A stretch of DNA of 64,000 nt from an uncultured bacterium (GTDB lineage: Bacteria; Actinomycetota; Coriobacteriia; Coriobacteriales; Coriobacteriaceae), in assembly GCA_905215525.1 (NCBI GenBank), contig CAJMQJ010000003.1, positions 62,001-126,000 on the forward strand. The letters run 5' to 3'. Numbering within the stretch: position 1 is the stretch's first letter; every line of letters begins with the position of its first letter. Below, piece after piece: positions 15,373-23,608 of the stretch. Under the pieces are notes generated by a model. That model saw nothing but the letters and a program-made list of their open reading frames with translations, did no database searches and was not told the origin of the DNA. The position numbers and the translations under genes are program-made.

Positions 15373-16458
15373 TTAGGCCAGGTGCGCGATAACGGCATCG
15401 GCAAAGGCCTGCGTGCCCACAGCGCCCTCAACGGAGCCGGTCTGGGCACGACGAACGTCGCCGGTGACCTGCTCACCCTCGTCGAGCGTGGCAGAAACGG
15501 CGGCGCGAATACGATTGGCGGCGTCGTTCTCGCCCAGGTGGTCAAGCATCATCGCAGCAGAGAGGATCTCGGCCGTGGGGTTGGCGATATCCTGACCGGC
15601 GATATCGGGCGCGGAGCCGTGCGTTGCCTCGAAAATGGCGCAATCGGCACCGATGTTGGAGCCGGGGGCCATACCCAGGCCGCCCACCAGGCCGGCGCAC
15701 AGGTCGCTCACGATGTCGCCGTACAGGTTGGGCAGCACCAGGACATCGAAGTCGTTGGGGTTCTGGACCAGGCCCATGCAGGTGGCGTCGACGATCTTGT
15801 CGTTGAACTCGATATCGGGATAGTTGGCGGCCACCTCGCGTGCCACGCGCAGGAACAGGCCGTCGGTCGCTTTCATGATGTTGGCCTTGTGCACGGCCGT
15901 CACCTTTTTGCGGCCGCAGCGGCGGGCATACTCAAAGGCGTACTCCACAATGCGGCGACTCTTGGCGATGGAGATGGGCTTGATCGAGATGGCGGAATCA
16001 GCGGCGAAGGTCTTTTGGCCCGAACGCTCAACGAGCTGCGAGAGCTCCTCGACCTCGGCAGCACCCTCATCGAACTCGATGCCGGCGTAGAGGTCCTCGG
16101 TGTTCTCGCGCACGATAACCAGGTCGACGTCGCGGAAGCGCGAGCCGTCGCCCGGCTGCGACAGGCAGGGGCGCACGCAGGCGTACAGGTCGAAGTGCTT
16201 GCGCAGGGCGACGTTAACGCTGCGGAAGCCCGTGCCGACCGGCGTGGTGATGGGGCCCTTGATGGCAACCTTGGTCTCGGCGACCGCATCGAGCACATGT
16301 TGGGGCAGCGGCGTGCCAAACTCGTCCATGACGCCGGCACCGGCCTCCTGGACGTTCCAGTTGATCTGGACACCGGTGGCCTCGACCACGCGGCGCATGG
16401 CCTGCGTAATCTCGGGACCGATGCCGTCACCGGGAATCAGGACTACATCGTGCGCCAT
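15373..16458 (-). CDS. Isocitrate dehydrogenase (NAD-type, isocitrate/isopropylmalate family)
   Basis: The 361-residue beta-decarboxylating dehydrogenase has LIPGDGIGPEIT at the N-terminus, the substrate motif RENTEDLYAGIE (the TEDLY form favours isocitrate over isopropylmalate), the catalytic Tyr/Lys region with VHKANIMKATDG, and the metal-binding LPNLYGDIVSDL. ATHGSAPDIAG begins the cofactor loop. It converts isocitrate to 2-oxoglutarate and CO2, the source of glutamate carbon. A homoisocitrate or tartrate role is less likely. It ends the run HEAT-like protein, dehydrogenase, spaced by 6 bp. Confidence 0.85.
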   Translation of the reverse strand: MAHDVVLIPGDGIGPEITQAMRRVVEATGVQINWNVQEAGAGVMDEFGTPLPQHVLDAVAETKVAIKGPITTPVGTGFRSVNVALRKHFDLYACVRPCLSQPGDGSRFRDVDLVIVRENTEDLYAGIEFDEGAAEVEELSQLVERSGQKTFAADSAISIKPISIAKSRRIVEYAFEYARRCGRKKVTAVHKANIMKATDGLFLRVAREVAANYPDIEFNDKIVDATCMGLVQNPNDFDVLVLPNLYGDIVSDLCAGLVGGLGMAPGSNIGADCAIFEATHGSAPDIAGQDIANPTAEILSAAMMLDHLGENDAANRIRAAVSATLDEGEQVTGDVRRAQTGSVEGAVGTQAFADAVIAHLA

Positions 16459-16464
16459 AATCTG

Positions 16465-17163
16465 TTACTCCTCGTCTTCGGCGTCGTCAGATTTTTTAAC
16501 GCTAGCACGCTTCTTCTTTTTGGAGAGATCCAGGCCAAAACGTTTAACAAGCATTTCGCAAATCTCGCTCGAACGCGCCTTGAGATAGCTGCCCTTGCCG
16601 TTCTCGGCATCGAACTTAAGGCGCAGCGCAAGCTTCTCGGCAACCTCGGCGTCGATCTCGCCCTGGCAAAACTCGTACAGGCAACCGAGCATATCGCGAT
16701 ACTCAAGGTCGCCGTGGTAGCACTGGATGGCCTCGTCCAGGATGGGCCAAGCCTCGCGCGAACGCTCGACACTCGTGGCGCCCCACACGCACAGCAGGCG
16801 GAAGGCGGCATAGCGCAGCGTGGAGGAGATCTCGTCGAACAGTGCGGTCTCGGCGCCCTCAAAGGCATCGCCCAACTGCTCGGGGCAGGTGGTGGCGAGC
16901 GCCGTCAGGGCATCGAGGGCCTCCCAGCGGGTCTGCGCCTCGGGGCGGTCGAGCGCCTCGATCAGCGCGGGTACGCAGGGCACGACGCGCTGCGGATCGC
17001 GCTCGGCAAGCAGGTGCAGCACGCGGGCGGCAAACTGGCGGATGCGGCGCGTGGGGCAGCCGAGCTCCTGGACCAGGCGGTCGACGGCGTTCTCGTTCTC
17101 CTCTGCCAGCTGGAGCTGTGCCAGCTCCTCGTCGGTGAGCTGTTCGTCTTTATTTTCTGCCAT
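16465..17163 (-). CDS. HEAT-repeat-like protein of unknown function
   Basis: The 232-residue, mostly helical product contains repeated helix pairs (RQFAARVLHLLAERDPQRVV, then RWEALDALTALATTCPEQL) like HEAT or PBS-lyase repeats, which normally serve as binding scaffolds. The N-terminus is acidic and the C-terminal 20 residues switch from basic to acidic. It lies 6 bp before the isocitrate dehydrogenase gene and 15 bp after a small membrane protein gene, suggesting one operon. No catalytic motif is visible. Confidence 0.75.
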   Translation of the reverse strand: MAENKDEQLTDEELAQLQLAEENENAVDRLVQELGCPTRRIRQFAARVLHLLAERDPQRVVPCVPALIEALDRPEAQTRWEALDALTALATTCPEQLGDAFEGAETALFDEISSTLRYAAFRLLCVWGATSVERSREAWPILDEAIQCYHGDLEYRDMLGCLYEFCQGEIDAEVAEKLALRLKFDAENGKGSYLKARSSEICEMLVKRFGLDLSKKKKRASVKKSDDAEDEE

Positions 17164-17178
17164 AGTTACCTCTTCTTA

Positions 17179-17607
17179 CTATTTCTTAGCATGCTTGCCA
17201 GCACCCTTGCTGTCATCGGTGACCGAGATGAGCTGTCGGTCGGCCGCGCCATTGCGACGTGCACGGCGGCGTTCCTCGGCATCGCCCGCGTCGGCGGCGG
17301 CGCGGTGAGCCTTGTTGACGTTAAAGACCTCGTCGTGCTTGCGCCACGGGCCGACGGACTCGCCAAAGCTCATCTTAAGGCCGGCGATAAAGCCGCCGAG
17401 CCAGCCGATCGGCGCAAACTGCACCAGCGGGAACAGCGAGAACACCCAGGTCAGCAGGACGACTGCCGCCGCTCCCGCAAAGTTGGCGATCCAGTAGTCG
17501 CGCTTGGTGATGACGCGCTTTTCGCACGCCCACTGGCCGCACAGAAAGCCGATGTATATCGCAAAGAGAAAGAGCACCAGCGCAAGCACCACGAACGTCC
17601 AGCTCAT
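17179..17607 (-). CDS. Small membrane protein
   Basis: The 142-residue product has hydrophobic segments at about 3-22 and 42-62, a short third at about 65-80, and a charged, Arg/Ala-rich cytoplasmic C-terminus. I start at the ATG at 17607, 8 nt after GGGGAG; this ribosome site overlaps the stop codon of the preceding dehydrogenase gene (17613). No family recognised. Confidence 0.7.
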   Translation of the reverse strand: MSWTFVVLALVLFLFAIYIGFLCGQWACEKRVITKRDYWIANFAGAAAVVLLTWVFSLFPLVQFAPIGWLGGFIAGLKMSFGESVGPWRKHDEVFNVNKAHRAAADAGDAEERRRARRNGAADRQLISVTDDSKGAGKHAKK

Positions 17608-17612
17608 GGGCG

Positions 17613-18692
17613 CTACTCCCCGTGATGGTGGCCGCAGCAGCACTCGTGACCGTCGTCATGGGCATGGCCGCCGCAGCACTCGTGGTCCTCGCCGTGGTGG
17701 TGTCCGCAACCGCACTCGTGGTCGTCACCATGCTCGCCGCAACCGCAGCCTTCCTCGTGAGCACCGTGTTCCTCGGGACGATACTTCGACCAGTCCAGAC
17801 CGGCGGCGATGGCGTCGGCCTCCTCCTTATAGAGGACCGTGATGGCCTGGGTGCCCAGCTTGGCACCACCGATGGCGTCGAGCATGTCGTAGAGCGTAAA
17901 GGCCACGTCGGCGCCGGGCAGCGCAAGCTCGCGGTCGTCGGCATAGGCGAGCGCCAAGCGCAGGTCCTTAATGAAATGCTCGACCATAAAGCCGGGCTTG
18001 TAGTCGCCGTCGAGCGCCTTGGGGGCCAGACTCTCCATAGCGCCGGACTTGCCGGTACCGCCCAGGATCATCTGGCGGGTCTTCTCCAGATCAAGGCCGC
18101 TCAGCTCGGCAAATGCCATGGCGTCTGCCATGCCGACCATGCAGGCGCCCAGCGACACCTGGTTGGCGAGCTTGGCAGCCTGACCCTTGCCGGCGCCATC
18201 GAAGCAGCAGATGTTGGCCGCAAAGGTGGCAAGGATATCGCGGACCGGCGCGATGTCGTTCTCAGTTGCGCCCACGATAGCCGTGAGCGTGCCGGCAATA
18301 GCACCCGACTCGCCACCGGTGACGGGGCAGTCAAACGCCATGCGGCCAGAAACCTGGGCGGCCTCGGCAATGTCACGGGCGAGCTCGGGCGAGCTCGTGG
18401 TGAGATCGATCAGCACCGCGCCGGGCTTGGTGCAGGCCAGCAGGCCGTCGCCCGCCAGGTAGAGCTCCTCGACCTCGGAGGGATAGCCCACCATGGTAAA
18501 GACGACATCGGCGTTAGCCACGGCATCGGCCGGCGTATCGGCCCAAACGGCACCGCGCTCGATAAGCGCGACGGCCTTGGACTTGGTACGGTTGTTGACC
18601 GTGACGGGATAGCCGGCATCCAGGATGTGGCCGGCGATGGGGGCACCCATGATTCCGGTGCCGATGAATGCGACAGAGAGCTTGTTTGCCAT
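17613..18692 (-). CDS. 3-hydroxyisobutyrate/tartronate-semialdehyde dehydrogenase family protein with a His/Cys-rich tail
   Basis: The 359-residue product is a beta-hydroxyacid dehydrogenase: the Rossmann motif GTGIMGAPIAGHI at residues 11-23, the substrate motif DCPVTGGESGAIAGTL and the catalytic lysine in GKGQAAKLANQ. About 300 residues make the normal enzyme. The last 55 are an added tail with 14 histidines and 9 cysteines in imperfect repeats of HECxCGHHHGE, a pattern suited to binding Ni, Zn, Co or Cu. The native substrate is unknown (3-hydroxyisobutyrate, glyoxylate/succinic semialdehyde and tartronate semialdehyde are family options). It stands at the head of the run toward isocitrate dehydrogenase. 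Confidence 0.88.
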   Translation of the reverse strand: MANKLSVAFIGTGIMGAPIAGHILDAGYPVTVNNRTKSKAVALIERGAVWADTPADAVANADVVFTMVGYPSEVEELYLAGDGLLACTKPGAVLIDLTTSSPELARDIAEAAQVSGRMAFDCPVTGGESGAIAGTLTAIVGATENDIAPVRDILATFAANICCFDGAGKGQAAKLANQVSLGACMVGMADAMAFAELSGLDLEKTRQMILGGTGKSGAMESLAPKALDGDYKPGFMVEHFIKDLRLALAYADDRELALPGADVAFTLYDMLDAIGGAKLGTQAITVLYKEEADAIAAGLDWSKYRPEEHGAHEEGCGCGEHGDDHECGCGHHHGEDHECCGGHAHDDGHECCCGHHHGE

Positions 18693-18790
18693 GAAGCCTT
18701 TCCTTTTGGGTTGGGTGTTATTACCAGGTTGAATACTCGGTGCCAGCGTTTGGGCTGTGAGTTGGGATCGATTACGGCCGCGTTACTTGC

Positions 18791-19744
18791 CTACTGACCG
18801 CGCACGCGGCGGGCGATGCGGTCGGAAAGCGACGCCTTGTCGGCGCGGTTCTTACCCCAAAACGCGCAGGCCACCATGCCGGGGCCCACGTGCGAGCCGA
18901 TGGTAGGACCGACGGAGCTGCGAATGATCGTGACGTCGGCGCAACCCTCCTCCTTGCGGATGGCGGCTTCGAGCCAGTCGCCGTCCTTTTCGGCATCGGC
19001 CGTCATAATGGCGATGGGCATGGTGCGATCGGGCACATAGTTCTCGCGGAACGACTTGAGGATGGACTTGAGCGCCTTCTTGCGACCGCGGTTGACGCCG
19101 ATCAGCGACAGCGAGCCGGCCAGGTCGTAGGAGAGCTCGGGCTTGACGTCGAGCTTTGCCGTGAGCTGCGCCGCCGCGGGCGGAATGCGGCCGCCGGCAG
19201 CCAGCGCATCGAAGCTCTCGAGCGTAAAGTAACCGTGCACGTAGGTCTTGGCCTCGTTTGCCCAATCGACCAGCTGCTTAGCAGTCAGTCCCGCCGAGCG
19301 CTGGCGCACGGCCTCGAGCGCCAGGAGCTCGCCGGTCGCGCAGGGCAGAGCGTTGTCGACCACGTACAGCTCAAAGTTGGGATACTCGGCGCGCACGGCG
19401 TCCGCCGCCTGGCACGCGGAGTTGTAGCTCGACGACAGCGCCGAGGTAAAGCACAGGTAGACCGTGGGCGTACCCTCTTTGGCGCACTCGGTAAAGAACT
19501 CGATATAGCGACCGAGCGACACAGCCGAGGTGGACACGCGGGCACCGGCGCGCATGCGGTCGTAGAACTCCTTGGGTGTGATGCTCGACCAGATGTCATC
19601 CGTGCGCTCCTCGCCATCGATAATGAAGGGGAAACCCAAGATATCGACATCGAGGTTCGCGGCGACCTCGGGGCTAAAGTCGCAGCAGGTATCGACGACG
19701 ATGCGGCAACGGCCCGAATGACCGGCGGATGCGGCCTTGTCCAT
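18791..19744 (-). CDS. DegV family fatty-acid-binding protein
   Basis: The 317-residue product has the DegV layout: N-terminal IVVDTCCDFSPEVAANLDVDILGFPF, the SAVSLGRYIEFF motif, CFTSALSSSYNSA near residue 105 and a C-terminal HVGPGMVACAFWG. DegV (FakB-like) proteins bind a fatty acid for phosphorylation by FakA. Here the usual TSQPS-type sequence is STSAVS. I start at the ATG at 19744 with AAGGAG upstream. No kinase gene lies nearby. Confidence 0.88.
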   Translation of the reverse strand: MDKAASAGHSGRCRIVVDTCCDFSPEVAANLDVDILGFPFIIDGEERTDDIWSSITPKEFYDRMRAGARVSTSAVSLGRYIEFFTECAKEGTPTVYLCFTSALSSSYNSACQAADAVRAEYPNFELYVVDNALPCATGELLALEAVRQRSAGLTAKQLVDWANEAKTYVHGYFTLESFDALAAGGRIPPAAAQLTAKLDVKPELSYDLAGSLSLIGVNRGRKKALKSILKSFRENYVPDRTMPIAIMTADAEKDGDWLEAAIRKEEGCADVTIIRSSVGPTIGSHVGPGMVACAFWGKNRADKASLSDRIARRVRGQ

Positions 19745-19762
19745 CAAAGCGACTCCTTACGT

Positions 19763-19794
19763 AAAAAGGCGGCCACCCGCATGGGATGGCCGCC
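19763..19794 (-). terminator. Terminator after hpf
   Basis: GGCGGCCA pairs with TGGCCGCC, and on the minus strand TTTTT follows. Confidence 0.85.
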
Positions 19795-19823
19795 AACCGT
19801 TAACTCATGCAAGTTAACGTATT

Positions 19824-20408
19824 TTACTCGTCAAGTGTTTCGATGCGGGGCTTGATGATGCCATATCCACCATTCTTACGGTGATACACCACATTGATGA
19901 GACCGGTCGTCGCGTTCTCGAACACGTAGAAGTCGTGGCCCAGCAGATCGGTCTGCACCAGCGCCTGCTCCTCAGTCATCGGGGTGACGTCGATAACCTT
20001 CTCGCGGACGAGCAGGTCGTCCTCCTCCTCGGGCAGCAGCAGGTCGGCCAGATCCTCGACGCGCTCGACCGGCGCGACATCCGCGGCGCTGGCACCGCCC
20101 TGGCGGTTGTCCACGACCTTGGTCTTGAACTTACGCAGCTGGCGGGTGACCTTATCGGCGGAGAGGTCGATGGCGGCGTACATATCTGCACCGTGCTCGG
20201 CAACGCGAATCACCGAACCGCGGGCACGAACCGTAACCTCGACGATTGCCGGGTTGGGGTTCGAGGGGTTCTTCTCATAGCGAAGTACAACGTCGACCGT
20301 CATGGGCTCGATATCGAAAACCTTGAGCGCCTCGCCGATCTTCTCATCCACATGCGCACGCAGAGCATCGGTTACCGTCGTCTTGCGTCCAGAAACCTTG
20401 ATATCCAT
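19824..20408 (-). CDS. hpf: Long-form ribosome hibernation promoting factor
   Basis: The 194-residue product has the N-terminal S30AE domain (residues 1-100, DIKVSGRKTTVTDALRAHVDEKI) that binds the decoding site of resting ribosomes. A linker leads to the C-terminal dimerisation domain (FYVFENATTGLINVVYHRKNGGYGIIKP) that pairs two 70S particles. I start at the ATG at 20408 with GGAG 6 nt upstream; the longer frame to 20468 has no support. It has a 317-bp upstream region with hairpins and is probably single-gene. Confidence 0.93.
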   Translation of the reverse strand: MDIKVSGRKTTVTDALRAHVDEKIGEALKVFDIEPMTVDVVLRYEKNPSNPNPAIVEVTVRARGSVIRVAEHGADMYAAIDLSADKVTRQLRKFKTKVVDNRQGGASAADVAPVERVEDLADLLLPEEEDDLLVREKVIDVTPMTEEQALVQTDLLGHDFYVFENATTGLINVVYHRKNGGYGIIKPRIETLDE

Positions 20409-20528
20409 ACGTGGCTCCAATCTGCCTCGGGGACTTACTGTACTGGCTATGTACCCATTGCCGTGCATTTAATCACGCGGATTCCCAAAGACCCGAATAA
20501 CGATTGCTTGATACCGCATACCGAAGTC

Positions 20529-20552
20529 TCGCACTTTTCTGTGGCAAAGTGC
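20529..20552 (-). other. Hairpin in the hpf leader
   Basis: CGCACTTT and AAAGTGCG pair around 8 nt. It is the clearest structure in the 215 bp between the upstream terminator and hpf. It may be part of a structured 5' leader (raiA-type RNA motifs are known in front of such genes), but I cannot match that consensus. Confidence 0.4.
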
Positions 20553-20623
20553 GCTATAGGAGGGAGCCGGCGACTTTGTATTTGGTCCCGAAAATTGGCT
20601 TTGACCTGCTGGTTTTATAGAGA

Positions 20624-20659
20624 TGAAAAAGCCGGGCTCCCCTATTGGGGAAGCCCGGC
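20624..20659 (-). terminator. Terminator after the solute-binding lipoprotein gene
   Basis: GCCGGGCT pairs with AGCCCGGC, with an inner CCCC/GGGG pair and TTTTTC following on the minus strand. A second hairpin (GGCxTCTCCTA/TAGGAGACGCC, 20683-20711) lies between it and the stop codon. Confidence 0.85.
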
Positions 20660-20725
20660 AGTGCGTGTTGAAACCGTGAAGAGGCATCTCTCCTAGCGCA
20701 TAGGAGACGCCACCCCTAGCAATAA

Positions 20726-21751
20726 CTAGCTATTAAGCTTGTTAATGTCGTCGTCGGTGATGGTGTCTTCCTGGCTGGACGATTTGTCTTCGGAGGGTGC
20801 GGTCTCATTGTTGGAATCGGAGGATTCGCTGCCGGAGGATGTGGTCTCGCTGGACTCAGAGTCGCCCGGCTGCACGTTAGCGCCCGAAACCGTCTTAGTG
20901 GTGAGGTCGTAGGGCATCGTGCCGTACCAGACGCAGTGGACCGCCTCGAGCGTGCCGTCGGCCGTAATACCGTCGAGGGCATCGCTCACGGCACGACACA
21001 GTTCGTCATTGGACGAAAGGCCTGCAACACCAAGCGTCGAGGGCGCCTCGAGCGCACCGACATAGGAGATCTCGCTCATCAGGCGCGCAAGGTAACCGCC
21101 AGCCGTGGAGTCGCAGATCACATAGTCGACCTCGCCGGACTCGAGCGCCTCAAAGCACTCGTTGATGTTGGAGTAGGTCTTTTGGTTGGCGGTGATGCTC
21201 TGCTTAGCAAGCGCCTCCTGCGAGGCCGAGGACATCTGGATACCCAGAGTAGACGTGTTAAGGGTATCGGTGGAAACGCTCAGCGACCCACCATCGCTGG
21301 TTTTACCGAACACGGAAGCGGCATCGTACAGGCAGGTGCCGAGCGAGCTAACGTCCCCATCCGTGGAGTTGATCTCGCCGATAAAGATATCAGCCTTTTT
21401 GTCACCGAGCGCGGAACCTGCCGAGGACGCATCGACAAAGGCGACCTTAAGGCCCATGCGGCTTGCGAGGGCGCGGGCAGCGTCGACTGCATACCCCGTG
21501 AGCTCGCCGTCAGCGCCCTGCATGGCCTGCGGCGCATCGGAGGTATCGAGGGCAACCGTCAGGGTACCGGGGGTGACCAGGGCATCATCCGACACCGCGG
21601 GCGTGACGGTCTCGTACTCGATCTGGTCGATCGTGGGAGTCGTGAACGTAGACAGCGGGTTGAACGCGCATCCGCTCAGGCCCAAAACGGCGATGACCGC
21701 TGCGGTCCCAGCACCTAACCGAGCCGCGTGCATCAAGCTGCCCCTCACCAT
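20726..21751 (-). CDS. ABC-transporter amino-acid-type solute-binding lipoprotein
   Basis: From the chosen start the product has 341 residues. It has a lipoprotein signal ending in LGLSGC, then a type-3 periplasmic binding fold: GTLTVALDTSDAPQAMQGADGELTGYAVD, KADIFIGEI and YVICDSTAGGY. The C-terminal 55 residues are Ser/Asp/Glu-rich. Starts at 21751 (ATG, weak AGGGT) or 21733 (ATG, GAGGGG 8 nt upstream) both give a good signal. The frame is open to 22132, but that extension lacks a signal and looks non-coding. No permease or ATPase gene is adjacent, so it may be an orphan receptor sharing a transporter encoded elsewhere. Confidence 0.85.
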   Translation of the reverse strand: MVRGSLMHAARLGAGTAAVIAVLGLSGCAFNPLSTFTTPTIDQIEYETVTPAVSDDALVTPGTLTVALDTSDAPQAMQGADGELTGYAVDAARALASRMGLKVAFVDASSAGSALGDKKADIFIGEINSTDGDVSSLGTCLYDAASVFGKTSDGGSLSVSTDTLNTSTLGIQMSSASQEALAKQSITANQKTYSNINECFEALESGEVDYVICDSTAGGYLARLMSEISYVGALEAPSTLGVAGLSSNDELCRAVSDALDGITADGTLEAVHCVWYGTMPYDLTTKTVSGANVQPGDSESSETTSSGSESSDSNNETAPSEDKSSSQEDTITDDDINKLNS

Positions 21752-22184
21752 GTCCACTACCCTGCCTTCTGTGTCGTATACGATCCGTGCGTTGCGCGGA
21801 ATATCAGATTGTTCCCACCAGCTGACCTGGTATTTGACCCCACACTTGCGCACCGGGGTGTTTGCTCGGGAGGCCGCAGCCACCTTCACGACTGGCCCGC
21901 TCGCCCGCGAGGCGGTATTGCCCCAAAGAAAGTAGAACGGACGGTGCGGCTTACATCTAGGACGCGCCATGATCGCGCCGCGCGCACGCGGTCGCTTACG
22001 TGGATCCCTTTGACCGCGTCTGTCTTGGACTAGGACGGGCATTTCGTCCGTCCGCAACCACAGCCTGGTAGGAACGTAGCGCATTATAGCTAAGTTCAAG
22101 CTATAGTTTAAGGTTAGGGGCGTCATTCGCATCGCGAGTACAGATTTCGCAGGTCGGAGTGGGCTATTCGTGCCCCTGTGAAGC

Positions 22185-22212
22185 CCGGAGCTCCCCCTAT
22201 GGGGAGCTCCGG
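22185..22212. repeat. GC-rich palindrome
   Basis: CCGGAGCTCCCC pairs perfectly with GGGGAGCTCCGG around 4 bp. It sits just outside repeat copy 1. No T-run follows. Confidence 0.5.
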
Positions 22213-22232
22213 GGCACCCTTCCTAGGGTGCT

Positions 22233-22448
22233 GTGGCCAAAAAATGGCAAATATGAGTACTGCTACCAATTTAGTAGCAGCGTATTTCCGCCCCACGAGC
22301 CCTTTTTGAGTTCCGCACAGCCCGCTTGGCGCCAAGATATTCCACATTCGTTTATTATCTCTTCGCTGAATCCAGTTTTCCGCCCAAGTTTCTTTATTTT
22401 TGCTGTCACTAATCTAGTAACAGTACTCATATTTGCCGTTTTTTGCAC
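22233..22448. repeat. Dispersed inverted-end element, copy 1
   Basis: The left end reads GTGGCCAAAAAATGGCAAA followed by TATGAGTACTGCTACC. The right end is its near reverse complement (CAGTACTCATATTTGCC, then GTTTTTTGCAC). Inside the left end CTGCTAC-N7-GTAGCAG is a perfect hairpin. The same ends recur at 36802-37031 and 55199-55428, while the centres differ. No protein-coding capacity. Confidence 0.75.
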
Positions 22449-22484
22449 ATGGCATATAAACAGACCCCCTATAAAGCCATAGTT

Positions 22485-23597
22485 TTACGCCGGCTTGAGC
22501 CCAAAGCACGCTCGGAGCGTATTCAGCAGAGCATCTTGCCTCTTTCGACGAGCCTCTACACGATTCTGATATCGTTTACCCATGCGCTGGTGGATGCGCC
22601 ATGCGAGCGCTTCCATCGCTTCCATGTCGCAGAGCATTTCGTTGTTGACCGTCGCGACCTCGATTCCCATAGTAATCAAGCCCGTGTTGCGTTTTTCATC
22701 ATGGATACGTCCCCTCCGGGAGGAATGGCCCAGCTCACCGTTGTATTCCAGGTCAAACCGGGCTGCTTCCTGATGGGCATCGCAAACCGCATACGGCATC
22801 CCCGAGATCGCCTGCGCTCGGTCGTTGAACTCGATCTTGTGGTCGGTCTTAAAGGGACCGCAGGCAAATCCGCCATAGGAAAACGGAAGCGAAAACATGG
22901 CAAGCATGATGCATTCCATGGGTGAGCGCAGGTTTTCCGACAGAAAGGGGCACAGCCGCCGCAGCTGCTTGGCCGCGCTCCCCTTGCATGCCGCAAGGTA
23001 ATCTGCCAGGCGATCGGGCGTCAGCACTGGCTCTACCTCAAAGTAGCCCACATCTGACGGCTGGTCCTTATCCTTTGCAAGCCTGTTCACGGTAGGCGAG
23101 CTGTAGGGAGGCAGATACAGCCCGCGATCGCTCAGCGAAATCTTGGAGCACAGCTCCTGGGCCAGGGCAAATGCCTGGATACAGCCGACTTCGCGCGCAA
23201 CGGCGGCACAGAGGGCCTCGGGAGACAAGCTGTACACCCCCGGCTCCACCTCCAAAATCGAGGCGTCCGGCAGGCCTGTAGAACAAACGGACCAGCTTGC
23301 ACCAGGCATGCGGCGACGCTGCTTCGCCGACCCCACCAGCAGGCACAAGTCTTCTTGGACATCGCCACTCACGGCCCCGATCCGCACCAAATCGGGAAGA
23401 TAGATGTCCTCGGCCGAGGGAGACGATGTATGCAGCACACGGCGCTCTTCATCGGGATCGAGGTCTCTCCAGCTGATGTAACCCATTTGTCGGCGCTCGG
23501 CGCGCATCATGCGCAGCGCTGAGGCACCGGTCAGGACTACGGAGGCCGCCAGTTGCTCGCTTGTCAGCTCGATGCGCCGCGCTAGCTTCACTGCCAC
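22485..23597 (-). CDS. Protein with a possible restriction-endonuclease-like C-terminal domain
   Basis: The 370-residue product is of a type that I associate with GC-rich gut Actinobacteria. The N-terminal half looks like a non-catalytic helical/winged segment. The C-terminal half has spaced acidic/basic residues (DHKIEFN, then FDLEYNGELGH, then an ITMGIEVATV strand) that resemble the PD-(D/E)XK or DUF559/Vsr-like nuclease core. I take the GTG at 23597, preceded by AGGGGG; the frame opens 18 bp earlier with TTG. It overlaps the comF stop. Function unknown; the nuclease suggestion is an inference. Confidence 0.6.
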   Translation of the reverse strand: MAVKLARRIELTSEQLAASVVLTGASALRMMRAERRQMGYISWRDLDPDEERRVLHTSSPSAEDIYLPDLVRIGAVSGDVQEDLCLLVGSAKQRRRMPGASWSVCSTGLPDASILEVEPGVYSLSPEALCAAVAREVGCIQAFALAQELCSKISLSDRGLYLPPYSSPTVNRLAKDKDQPSDVGYFEVEPVLTPDRLADYLAACKGSAAKQLRRLCPFLSENLRSPMECIMLAMFSLPFSYGGFACGPFKTDHKIEFNDRAQAISGMPYAVCDAHQEAARFDLEYNGELGHSSRRGRIHDEKRNTGLITMGIEVATVNNEMLCDMEAMEALAWRIHQRMGKRYQNRVEARRKRQDALLNTLRACFGLKPA

Positions 23598-23608
23598 AAA
23601 ACCACCCC

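Noticed and set aside
15382..17625. A very long open frame on the plus strand (over 700 codons)
   Set aside because: It is antisense to the isocitrate dehydrogenase, HEAT-like and membrane protein genes; high GC keeps the opposite frame open. There is no ribosome site or recognisable domain.
20409..20623. raiA-type structured RNA in front of hpf
   Set aside because: The location is right, but I could only see one clear hairpin and could not match a consensus. An Infernal search with the raiA model would decide.
21752..22132. An N-terminal extension of the solute-binding lipoprotein
   Set aside because: It would place the lipoprotein signal at residue 155. Better starts exist at 21751 and 21733.
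22233..22448. CRISPR or phage attachment interpretation of the repeated elements
   Set aside because: The repeats are single, long, inverted-ended and far apart, with no spacers, integrase or cas genes.
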